This document shows, piece after piece, positions 33,479 through 43,868 of a stretch of 64,000 nucleotides of DNA. Source of the DNA: Arachnopeziza araneosa (Eukaryota > Ascomycota > Leotiomycetes > Helotiales > Arachnopezizaceae); the NCBI GenBank assembly GCA_003988855.1, contig QYAI01000034.1, forward strand, positions 124,001 to 188,000, written 5' to 3'. The notes beneath the pieces are model-generated. The model was not told the DNA's origin, ran no database searches, and saw only the letters and a list, made by a program, of their open reading frames with translations. The position numbers and the translations under genes are program-made. Position 1 is the first letter of the stretch. Every line of letters begins with the position of its first letter.

Positions 33479-35519
33479 CCAAGAGGTTCTTCTCAGAACG
33501 CAGATAATCCTCATGGCGGCCTTCCATAAGATGGAACCGCGCGGAGACGAGCTCTCGCCTACACCCGTCCAGGAGATTGCTTCGCGATTCCACAATCTCC
33601 TCGACTTTCAGAGCAGACCTCATGACTATCAGCTTCAAAGATGACCACTCTCGCTATTGTCATGCCCTGACGGCTCGGAAGCAAGTTTTTGCCTTTTTCT
33701 TAATTAAACCCTCTACTGGTCCATCTAAAGACTATCCACAGGAGGCGCAGGAATCGTTATGAGAGAGGCAAGCCTTGTTCTCACGTCTCCATTGTATCGG
33801 TTGATTGGGAGATGCTATCTGCATGGTATAATGAATGGCAAGGCCATGGCAGATTACGCTGGGGAAAGGGATGGGACTCGTATCACCCTGGCTTCGAATA
33901 CGATGACCATTTTGATTCGAGATCAAGTTATCACATGTTATTGTTGATATGCTGGTTGCGACAACTTCGGCGCTAGAAACGGTCGATGTTGCAGCATAGA
34001 AGTCTGTTTCCGTTACGGTCTGTAAGTCAAGAAATGTTAGGAGTGGATTTCAACGTGGTATAGCCATCTCAGATGAAAATGGAGTGACAGACTATTACGC
34101 ACCGAAGTGGGAGCAATCGAGACCGCGGTAGAAGTTACAGTCACAGTCGACAAAAGACAAGAGTAAGCACCCTTGAGCTGGCCTGCACACCTTCTTGTAT
34201 AACCCGTTTTATCCCCATGTATAACCAGGCTACAATCTCACCGAGTTTTTCTCAGGAGACTGTTCCTGTTCCTCACGGTGTTTATAGTAGAGCTGACTCT
34301 CGACTTTTCTTGCTAAAGAGTACGAGACTTATGGTCACTTTAACCTCGAACTTTACTGAACTTTAACGATTTAACATTTCTGTATTCGAACATGTTATTG
34401 TGGAATGCTAACTATTACATGTGTGGCATGCGCCCTGCCTTCAATTGCGAGGTTTCTTCACCTTCTTGCTCCCCAGAGCAGATTTAACTCAGACAATACA
34501 CTTATTCACATTAATTTGATTTTAAGCTTTATGAGCGCTACTAGAAACATACCAGCACACGGGATATGACGTTTGGTAAACAAATATGTATTGACTGGAA
34601 TCGATTTATAGCAAGGCCTCAATCTCGTTTCAATCGACGGTGATCTTTGTAGATTTACAACAGCTATGAAGAAACTTTTCCGTATTTGCTATTAACTTTC
34701 AACTACTCAACCAAACTAAATAATTATGGCTCTTCGGAGTTTGCAACGAAACACGACACGTTGCGCCGTCTGAGAATCCCAAAGCTCTGGGTTAGGCCCA
34801 TTTCTTGGGAGGTTGCGCTCGCTCGGCATTTTCAAGCGCCCAGGAACACCTACTTGGCTGCAGGTGACATAGAGATGACCTTGATAGTCATATTGTTGCT
34901 GGGATGTGCTCATATAGACGGTGACATGAGCATCTGCCCTGACGATCCGGCGTCCACCTCGAGATCTGATGCGAGTTGTGTTATGATCTACAGAGCTTTT
35001 GAGCTAGAAACCTATTAGTATTTTTGAGGTTCATTAGTGAGACTGCGTTAAAGAAGACAAAGAATCATGAATCCCCAAGTGAAAGTGGGTAATCTTCTGG
35101 GGGTTGGTAGGTGCTGGATGATTCTTACTGGATAAAGACAACTGTGCTCCTAGTGATTTGACAAGCCTTGATACATACTTGTTCACAACCTTCTATCCTA
35201 CCCAGGATACAGACTGGCAGAGAACACATCCACAGAATCCAAAATTAAAAACAATAAGTCGATATTTGAGATTTACGGCATAAATATAGTCATTCTTGGG
35301 ATTTTGAGAAATTTTGAAGGATTTTTCAAAAAAGGTGCAAATTTGGGTCTTCTTGCGTGACGGTTGAGGGCTGTGGGTGTTTCCCAGCAGACTAGCTGAC
35401 TCGGCCTAGAAAAGATCTAATACGGGCGACCATCCTCACCGCGACTACGAGACACCGCATGAGAGTACAATTCTCCAAGAACATCAAGGGCATGATCATT
35501 GCACCCTGCTTTTTCTAAG
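33479..35519. other. 2-kb intergenic region without a recognisable gene
   Basis: No frame in 33479-35519 has recognisable domains. Several short frames on both strands near 33490-33640 overlap one another and lack splice support. The area between the frameshifted CorA-like gene and the kinase pseudogene looks like decaying sequence. Confidence 0.45.
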
Positions 35520-36935
35520 ATGTCCGCGCCTAATTTGACGGAATCCGAATCCCCAGGCTCGACAGGACCAGCGATAGAAGACGAGGAACAGGATGCAGGG
35601 AATGGCTTAAGCTTGAAGGATCACCTTTCGGATTGGAGAAGATCTACAACTATGAGCCTGGAGGACATCATCCGATTCATCTCAATGACCGTCTTGGGAA
35701 AGAAGGTCGATATAAAGTCATCCACAAGCTCGGAAATGGCGGATTTGCTAATGTCTGGCTATGTCGGGATATGGAAGTTGACAGCACGAAGTACGTTGCT
35801 ATCAAGATCCTCATGGCCGAATCCTCAACCAATGACTGTGGAGAACTCCTCTGTGTGAACAAACTCAAAGAAATAGGCTTAGATCGGCAAATTGGGGGAG
35901 GTTATGTCTGTCTACCGCTCAATCAATTTCAGATAGATGGCCCGAACGGATTACACCTGTGCTTCGCCTATCCTGTCCTTGGACCTCGTGTCTCTTGTGT
36001 ATTGAGAGAATCTGAAAACCCTGATGGAGACTTGCGAGAGATTGCTCACCATGCTGTACAAGGCATGGCCGCCCTTCACAGCAACGGAATTTGTCATGGA
36101 GGTTAGCGTTTTTCACTTATACACCTCTCAGCAGGTATATCTAACCCTTTGCAAGACTTCACTCCATCGAATGTTTTGCTACGTATCTCAGGCCTCGATG
36201 GACTCACAGAAAATCAAGTACTAAAGGCTTTTGGACAACCAAGACAAGTGAAGGTTATTACCGACAGGTGAAATTCCTTGCGATCCAACAGCTCCAAAAT
36301 ATCTCGTCAGACCGATTGATTATAATGTTGACTCGAGATTCATAACGAAGGAAGGTTGGATCATTGATTTTGGCGAATCATTTGAGGTCTCGAGCTCACC
36401 GGAAGACCTCGGTACTCCCCAAAGCCACTGCTCACCAGAACTGGTCTTGGACAAAGTCGCTGGAGTAGGAAGTGATCTCTGGGCACTCGGGTGTACACTC
36501 TTCGGGGTTCGAACAGGCAGGAAATTATTCGATGCGTTTGACGATAGTGTAGATGGTTATCTATTCACGATGGTACTCCTATTTGGAAAGCTTCCGGAGC
36601 CGTGGTAGTCCTCGTGGGCCTCCCGCAAGGACTTTTTCGAAGGTAAATCTGACTTTGAAGGTCGAGCTATAAAGACGATCGCACTCAGCGAGGAAACTCA
36701 GCGTCTTACGGGTCAACCTGAATATCCAATTACTCAAGAACCTCGTTCAATTCGAGATGCACTGGTCCGTGGACTTTGGTATACGAACTTTGGCCCTCAG
36801 AACCACGTTCATCGGGACATACACGAGAATGAGATTGAGATATTTGCTGACCTTCTTGGGAAGATCTTAAAGTATGATCTTAGGGAGCGGCTGAGTGCTG
36901 CAGAGTTGCCAGATCATGGATGGTTCAAAATGTGA
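35520..36935 (+). pseudogene. Decayed SRPK-like protein kinase
   Basis: Kinase landmarks are clear: YEPGGHHPIHLNDRL, then the glycine-rich loop LGNGGFANVWLCRD, VAIKIL with the ATP-binding Lys, a catalytic-loop block HGDFTPSNVLLRI made by splicing a 58-base intron (from 36102), a DFG block IIDFGESFEV and GSDLWALGCTLF. The pattern matches fungal SRPK-like kinases. Three lesions are visible. No ATG is in frame with the kinase; the plausible start at 35520 (MSAPNLTESESPG) is off by one base. The frame shifts near 36262-36270, where VKVIT should pass into GEIPCDPTAPKYL. A TAG stop at 36606-36608 replaces what is normally Trp (LPEPW-W). Coding similarity then continues to HGWFKM at 36935. TGG-to-TAG is a C:G-to-T:A type change. 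It is almost surely inactive unless the assembly is wrong. Confidence 0.8.
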
Positions 36936-37592
36936 GCCATAATATTATGAATCAGTGCGAGAGTTGATGTTTAGGCCATTGAAAACACTAGCCCCAGGAG
37001 AAATCTTTTCTTGTGAATGTCACTTATGAGCTGGAATATAGAAGTGCCAAGTGCTTGAGGTTCAAGTGCCTCAAATGACTTGAATCATTAATATTTATAT
37101 GAGAAAAGATCTAGATACCGGGAATAAAGCTTCGTGTGATGGGAAAATGAGGTTCTGGAGTGGCGGCGCCGAAAGAGAAATCGAAGCTGTTGGTGCCGTA
37201 GTTATAAGTCTGCGGGATATCTGTTCTGTGAGTGAAAGATGGAAAATACACGCTATGCGCCCTGGAGCCTGAGGCCTCGGTTAGGGTGACGGCCATTTCT
37301 AAGCTTGCGGAGTATAGTTACACCGCCTTAGGGGAGAGCAATGTAGCGAGAACAACCAATCGATCTCAGGCTGTTTACTTTCTGGTATGCGCAGGCATGG
37401 CGCGATCCTTGACTCGCTGCATTATGTTGCCCTATGACGGCATAGACGATTGGGCCACGGTGAAAGAAAGGTGGGGTAATACTAAAACACCTTCCTGATT
37501 CCTCCAGCACAGTAAGATCTCTCGGCTTATAATCAAGAGTGAACATCTACCGACCTACCCATTGACAGCCGAAGACAAGAACACACCTAAAT
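36936..37592. other. Intergenic region
   Basis: Between the kinase pseudogene and the peptidase gene. A 61-codon minus-strand frame at 37111-37296 and an 88-codon plus-strand frame at 37232-37498 overlap each other; neither has recognisable content. The peptidase promoter must lie here. Confidence 0.45.
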
Positions 37593-39966
37593 ATGACAAT
37601 CAAGACAAACACCAACTTCACTCCAGAGTCTGTCCCCATCTTATTCTCTTCACTTGAGTATAGCTAATGCTCTTCTACGAAGATTGCTGATTACTGCGCC
37701 GCGCGGTTCCCCTCCAGCCCCCAGTCCGGATGGCCTACTTGCTGTCTACACTGTCTCTACATATTCGCTCGATGCACACGCTGAGACGAGAGAGATCAGG
37801 ATCTTGAATCTGGAATCTGGAGAGAGTACTCTCTTCTCCGACGACGAAAAGAATTTATCCCCTCAATGGCTAGTTGGGAACCAACTTCTCTGGATCAGAT
37901 CCGTGGATGGGGGCAAGACGGCGCTGTGGGCTGGTACCGCTGGAGGACCGGAGAAAAAGTAAACTATCAACCTACGGTTTATGACCCAGTTTATGCTAAT
38001 AATTACCCTTCGCTTGAAAGCTCATATCAAATAGGAGTCATCGATGCACCTATCGCAAACCTCAAGACGAAAGAATTGTCTGATGAATCAATAGCAATTT
38101 CTTTCACAGCAGCAGTTGGGGAAGACGGCACGATTTTCAACCCGGACAAGGCACCCAAACCCTTCTCGTCAGCTCGAGAATATGGGACACCACTAGTCAG
38201 ATTTTGGGATACCTACTTTCAGAAAGAGCCCCATACATTATGGTATACCACATTAACGAGGACTGTTGTGATTGGTAGTAGCGTGAAATATGCATTGTCT
38301 GAGAAGGGGCTTGTCAATGCCCTCGCTGGCACTGGCATAGAGTTTCCTGTTATACCTATGAATCCTATGGGCGGAGCTTCCTACGATATCTCAGCATTCG
38401 GAGTCTTGTTGTCGTCACCCGACCCTGTGATCAACCCTGCTGACGAGTTGTCTTCTGTGTTATGGTATGTCCCCGTTGCAGACTACAACACTCCTCCATC
38501 CGGGGAAGTGTACGAGTTTGGAAAGATTGGCGACGAAAAATATATCTCCAGTCTTGTTCTGTCGCCTGACGGGAAATCTGCAGCATTTCTTGCAACTAAG
38601 TCAGCAGTGACGAGTTCTGAGTATATGCGTATTTTTTTAGTCAGTTCCGTAAACCGCCCTCAAGATACCACCGAGATCATCCCGGTGTCTAATGACGATT
38701 CCAAGAAACCATGGGACTTGGTACCTGGTTCCTTACTATTTTCATCAGATAAGGACGGACTTTTTATTCAAGCTAGTCAGCGAGCACGTGCAAAACTCTG
38801 GAAGGTAGATTTGTCAAGCGTGGCTGCAACATCGTCCAAGGTTGTACCAACCTTGATCTGGGGAGAGGGTAGCATTTCCGCCCTCCATCTTCTCTCTCGC
38901 AAAAATGAAAAAACGAAACTGCTTCTTACCAAAACAAGTCTCGTTGATGATGGGACAACATACATCCTCGACTCAGCAACAAATGCCATTAGTTTTACTT
39001 GGAGTCCGACGTCCAGCGGGCTTACTCTCGGTCTCAAGCGAGCCATGGTCGATGAGATCAATTTCAAGGGTGACGGAGACTACGATGTCCAGGCATGGGT
39101 CGTGAAACCTTCTGATTTTGATGCAAAGAAGAAATATCCCCTGGCTCTGTTGATTCATGGAGGGCCAAACGATATATGGGGGGATGCTTGGTCAACACGA
39201 TGGAATCCTTGTATTTGGGCTGGACAAGGTTATGTTGTTGTGCTTCCTAACCCGTACTACGCCCCGCCATTCCATGAGATAAGATTGCTAATATATACAT
39301 AGAAGCGGCTCAACTAGCTTTGGTGGAGCGTTTGCAAAGGCAGTATTAGGTGATTGGGGTGGACGTCCGTACAACGATCTCGTTAATTGTTTCTCGTATA
39401 TTGAGAACCACATGCCATACGTTGACATCGATCGTGCCATCGTAGCCGGTGGATCCTACGGTGGATATATGGTAAACTGGATAGCAGGCAAACCATTAGG
39501 CAAACGCTTCAAGGCTATCGTATCACACGATGGAATCTTCTCGATGTACAACATGCTGTCCTCTGATGAAACGGCAACACTAACTGCCGATATGAATGGA
39601 ACCCTGTGGGACAAGAAGGAAAATTGGGATAAGCATGACCCGGCTCAGTATACTCAGAACTGGTCGACGCCTATGCTTGTTATCCACAGCGATGACGATT
39701 ATCGATGTCCGATCACAGAGGGCCTAGCCGTCTACAATGTCTGCCAGCTGAGGGGGATCGAGAGTCGATTTTTAAACTTCCCTGACGAGAGTCATTGGGT
39801 TTTGAAGCATGAGAACTCTCTCCAATGGAATCTGACCGTTCTGGGTTGGGCCAACAAGTATGCTCATGTCAAGGGAAAGATCGAATTGAAGCCACCGTTG
39901 TCAGATTCCAAGTCTCGAACTTCTTGGAGGAAGAGAAGGGATATTTCAAAAAGAGAGGTTTTATGA
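37593..39966 (+). CDS. S9C-family prolyl-oligopeptidase-type peptidase (dipeptidyl-peptidase-V-like)
   Basis: Four-exon gene for 735 aa: 37593-37627, 37683-37958, 38021-39253, 39303-39966, with introns of 49-62 bases and consistent phases. The first exon encodes only MTIKTNTNFTPE, which continues into LLITAPRGSPPAPSPDG, as in fungal DPP-V proteins. A seven-bladed propeller-type region follows (SLVLSPDGKSAAFL, WVVKPSDFD). The C-terminal catalytic domain has LLIHGGPNDIWGD, NPSGSTSFGGAFAKAV, the nucleophile GGSYGG (Ser566), HSDDDYRCP (Asp647) and DESHWV (His679). The triad is complete. There is no signal peptide, so unlike the secreted fungal DPP V it is probably cytosolic. It would release dipeptides or acylated residues from peptides. 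Confidence 0.9.
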
Positions 39967-40156
39967 GTACAAATCTACGTTTCTCCAGGTTTGAGGCGAG
40001 GTCAAAAAGTAGTGTCCATGATAAGGGATAAGAACCAAGCCTTGTTAAGGAGCCCAGACGGAAGACCAAGGCAGACTTATCTCAATGTATTAATTGAGGA
40101 TATCCGGCGAGTTACTTTGCTAGCCGTTGTGAGATCCACGCAACAGTGATAACCCA

Positions 40157-40505
40157 GAGGCTTTGAGTAGTTCATACAGATCTTATCATAGCAGAACTAT
40201 ATCGGCGGTTGATACCCAAAGTGGGCGCCAAAACGCGCGAAGGATCAGCTCAGTAGGAGAGAGGCATGTAGCGGCATCCAAGGCATAGTGGGCTTTGAGG
40301 AGATTCATACAGATCCTAGCATAGAGGAACTATATCCGCGGCTGAGACTTAAAATGGTACCGCGAGGAGGATCAGCTCGGTAGGGGGAAGCATACAGCGG
40401 CGGTACCGTACTCAAGGCCCACCAAGGCAGAATTGTATCGGTGGTTAGTACCTAAATAACAACGAGAAAGCGTAGGATTAGCTAAGTATGGGAAAGGCGC
40501 AGCCT
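40157..40505. repeat. Degenerate tandem repeats, about 130 bp, two full copies and a partial
   Basis: Copy 1 starts near 40157 (GGCTTTGAGTAGTTCATACAG), copy 2 near 40291 (GGCTTTGAGGAGATTCATAC), and a partial third copy near 40424 (CAAGGCAGAATTGTATCGG). Shared words in order are CATACAGATC, AGAACTATATC or GGAACTATATC, GCGGYTGA, GGATCAGCTC, GTAGG and AGCGGC. The copies have diverged by substitutions and small gaps, as in an old, mutated transposon array. No open frame crosses the block. Confidence 0.7.
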
Positions 40506-40805
40506 TGTTCCTGCTTATCTCGCACCCCCTTGATAGGTCCCGTGTCCTAGCACCATTAAGACCCTTGCTACGTACCTAGGTAATTATGTACCTGACGTAG
40601 ATTGTACGAGCACGACCTTGGTATGTCAGACTGAAATGTGTGTGTGTGAGCAAAGAATGAGGGAATTACCCGTGCTACGCCGCACTATTGGATTACGCGT
40701 TTCATCTATGATAGTGCAGCAAAGTGCGGAACCATTCATGTTGGGGTGCGGCACGATTAGTACCTGACCGAATTCCCGCCTAAAAACCTACCCTTATTGC
40801 ACGAA

Positions 40806-41150
40806 AATGGCGTGCGCTGCAAAAAGCTGGTGGAGAAGCCTGCGTTTCTATGTGTGCGCTACAGGGCCTCTTCGGCATAGAAAAAAGAGGCTGAAATCAG
40901 CACGGTGCGCGAACACCAAATTCTACTATTAATACTACACTACACCCAAAACAACCGTGAAATTGATAAGATGCAGTAAAAAGACTATTTTGGAAATGAT
41001 CTCTCTTACTAGATTTGATTTCAAATGCATAGATGTTTTGATATCTATTTTTGAATTCAAGGTATCTAGGATGCCAAAATCGGCCCCTTATTTCCATGCC
41101 GAAGAGAGGGCCTTATATGGAGGCTAAGCGAGGGTCACGTGCATGACCTG
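40806..41150. repeat. Dispersed repeat block A, interrupted copy
   Basis: The two ends resemble the copy at 57712-57830. The first part (ATGGCGTGC ... TGGTGGAGAAGCCTG ... TATGTGTGCGCTAC, 40806-40863) and the last part (CTTATATGGAGGCTAAGCG followed by AGGGTCACGTGCATGAC, about 41111-41150) flank some 240 bases that are absent from the other copy. That points either to an insertion here or to a deletion at the other site. It lies about 450 bases upstream of the ATP-grasp gene. Confidence 0.7.
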
Positions 41151-41599
41151 CTCCCGCAATATGCTTAGGTTTAGCACTCGCTCTGCATCTTACCTCTGTT
41201 AGGATTATGGGTCCTAGTAAGCACGTAAAGCTACGCTACCTATATTAGACCATTAGGTACAGAGTTTACAAGCATTGCCTATATCCAATACAACCAGTAT
41301 TACCGCTATATTTTCATGATTACTGCTAGCCCTGCACCCTCCTTTACATCATATCCTTAACAATCTCAGACCTCAGCCCGGTCCCACCAGCGGAAGACGG
41401 CCAAACAGCAAAGGCAGCTAGAAAACTTGGGTTATCCCTACCCCGTAGCATAGCACCTTGGTGAATTTGTCCTATGTGGGTGTATGATGTACGGAGTATA
41501 AGTATATGGCCAAGGCCGCTGTTGAATGTGACGCAAGTTGCTGCACGTGCTGTCCATCACGCAAGAAGCCCGTAGCTTTGCCGCCACTCACCTTCCATC

Positions 41600-43048
41600 A
41601 TGGCGTGGCCGACTTTCAAACCGACGCTCCAACTCGATTTTACCATTGACAGCATCGCCCGTGAGCACGAGTTAGGCGAGCTGGCCGTCTTTGCCCTTCT
41701 GCACTCTCCTCCATATAACATTGCCCCAGGCATTCCCCGCGACCGCAAGTATGCAGTGGACACGGTGCTGAGCTGGTACCAAGATCCTGAGGAATCTGCA
41801 AGACGTGAAAATGGGGACCAGTCGCTGAATGCTTACTCGCAATCGGTCCTCCAGCTCTGTGGACCGACACGCTACCTCGCCTTCTCGAGCGGCGGCTCTG
41901 GCAAGTCATATGGCTACGCAGACCCTGACATGCACCAGTTTGCGTCGTCGCAACTCGTCACGGAGCAGCGCCCCGATGTACGCTTCATCAACGCTGACAA
42001 CGCGGTTGGGCCGGCCTTGCTTGCATCCATCTCGCCCCAGCAAAAGTTCTACAGCTGCGTCGCCCACGACTTCCAGGACGAACTTCCCCTGCTTGTGGAA
42101 AACTCGGTCATGTGGCGGCTCGAGTGCAAATCCTTCCTCCAAGAGACAGATGGCTTGCACACCCCTAGAGGCGAACTGCTTGCTATTGACGTGGGCAAGA
42201 CAGCGGCCAAGGACGATGTTATGAGATCTGGTGGCGAGCTGGTCTCCTTTGAGGAGTTTCAGCAGCGACTTCGGCACTGGACGCTGCCAGTCGTCGTGAA
42301 GCTGACTGGTGGGATGAGCGGCTCTAACTTCATCCTGCGCACAGATGAGGCGCGAGAGGAGTGTGTCAAGGCCTTGGAGGAGCGATTACAGCAATATCGT
42401 CGGCCAGAACATGCGCCATTCACCGGAGACAGACTGGGAGTCCTCATCCAGGAGCTCAAAGATGTCGAGGAGAGCTTCTGTGTGAACTTTTGCGTTCCTC
42501 GAAATGGGGATGCCTTCATCCTCGGCGTGGCCGAACAGATACTGGGCGAAAATTGCTCGTGGGCGGGGGCACGGATTGACTATTCCGGACAGGACGCTCT
42601 CAAGCAGCGATTCCAGCCTCAAATTCTCCAGCTGGCTGCAAAGATGCGCAATGAAGGCTTTGTGGGTGTAGCCGGCGTGGACATCGTCTGCTCTCCTTCT
42701 GACGAGACCGGGTGGCTGGTTGATATCAACCCCCGCATCAACGGAAGCCTGATCCTCCCGGCATGCCAAACCCACTTCACGAGCCTGGGTTACAACTGGG
42801 CCACAGTTGCATGGTTGCCCTTCCCTGGTCCTCCACGCATTTTAGCCCAGCATCTCGCGGAGCTGCAGACCACGAGGGGGATGGTTTTAAAGGCCTTCTC
42901 TGAGAGAGCAGATGGTAATACCATCGCCATGCTTATCATAGGGGCCGCGGACCGTGAAGACGTTCTGAAAGCTCCAATGGAGCTTTTCCCCAAGTTGGGA
43001 CAACTGGTGGCGGAAAGGGCTGCAAAGGAAAATGGGTCGCAGCAGTGA
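41600..43048 (+). CDS. ATP-grasp ligase of the biosynthetic cluster
   Basis: Single-exon gene for 482 aa; the ATG lies in CATCATGGC. The N-terminal 200 residues resemble a pre-ATP-grasp region (AFSSGGSGKSYGYADPD). The ATP-grasp fold follows: PVVVKLTGGMSGSNFILR (the Lys and Gly-loop that bind ATP, about residues 230-250), VLIQELKDVEESFCVNF, VGVAGVDIVC and the metal-binding end WLVDINPRINGS. Such enzymes activate a carboxylate as acyl-phosphate and join it to an amine, thiol or other nucleophile. In this cluster it could add an amino acid or make an amide or ester bond outside the NRPS. It converges with the P450 gene. The fold is well supported; the substrate is not known. Confidence 0.85.
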   Translation: MAWPTFKPTLQLDFTIDSIAREHELGELAVFALLHSPPYNIAPGIPRDRKYAVDTVLSWYQDPEESARRENGDQSLNAYSQSVLQLCGPTRYLAFSSGGSGKSYGYADPDMHQFASSQLVTEQRPDVRFINADNAVGPALLASISPQQKFYSCVAHDFQDELPLLVENSVMWRLECKSFLQETDGLHTPRGELLAIDVGKTAAKDDVMRSGGELVSFEEFQQRLRHWTLPVVVKLTGGMSGSNFILRTDEAREECVKALEERLQQYRRPEHAPFTGDRLGVLIQELKDVEESFCVNFCVPRNGDAFILGVAEQILGENCSWAGARIDYSGQDALKQRFQPQILQLAAKMRNEGFVGVAGVDIVCSPSDETGWLVDINPRINGSLILPACQTHFTSLGYNWATVAWLPFPGPPRILAQHLAELQTTRGMVLKAFSERADGNTIAMLIIGAADREDVLKAPMELFPKLGQLVAERAAKENGSQQ

Positions 43049-43868
43049 TTAATTGTGAAGAGCCCCACGAGATACATGAATCAAATCGCAGGAACATACA
43101 AAGTAAATAGGAAGAAAATCAATGCGTTTCTTAAGGCTAGCTTTAGGCAGAAATTCACCAAGATTTCTCAAGATTTCTCTTACTTCCTCTTCATCTCTAG
43201 GTCTTGGATAGACTTAGGATTAGGTCATGGGCCTAAAGTATAGGGTTCACAAGCAGCGGACAAGTGTGAGGCGCGAAGGTGATGGATTGGTCTCCCTTGG
43301 TGATTGCACGAGAAGAGCTATCTATCTAGCGTGTACCGAGTAGGTGCACACAACACCTAGGGATTGGTGGTAGAAGGTTGAAGTATGAGAGATGCTATCT
43401 ACAGGTGGTGTGCCTCACTACATGTGTCCTTCATCCACCTCACATCCATTACATTTGCATGGTTTCCATGAAGACAACCCTTGCTTCAACATCCCGCATG
43501 AGCCGGTTTCGTCCTCTGAGAGCATTTAGAACATATGGTCTTTGGCGTTCACAGAATGGTTTGAATAATTGGCAGGTTTCAGCGACGGATACACGGCCAC
43601 CCTATATGAATGAGATAGATATCAGAAGGCATGTTTGATAGCTTGGATGGAAGATATCCACGACACTCCTCTGTTTCACAACAGAGACAGGCTGGATGGC
43701 CTCGTATTGGTTACTGGTAGATGGATGGGACTTTTTCTCAACGCGAGGGGGAATATTACCTCGTGGAAATAGCGTGTGGAAGACTTGGAATGAATAGTGG
43801 AAACTAGATGTCTCATCAATGACATTTTGCACATGTGATGGCGCGACGATGCAGAGCTTCTAATTAGA
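43049..43868. other. Convergent spacer, ATP-grasp / P450
   Basis: 3' regions of two convergent genes. Short overlapping frames near 43378-43638 have no recognisable content. No repeat or terminator-like element stands out. Confidence 0.5.

Larger units (their letters stand above)
39967..41599. other. Repeat-rich intergenic region at the cluster border
   Basis: 1.6 kb without a supportable gene, containing degenerate tandem repeats and a dispersed repeat block (both listed separately). It separates housekeeping-type genes on the left from the biosynthetic cluster on the right and holds the ATP-grasp promoter. Confidence 0.55.

Noticed and set aside
37111..37498. Short frames on opposite strands upstream of the peptidase gene
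   Set aside because: They overlap each other and neither has recognisable content.
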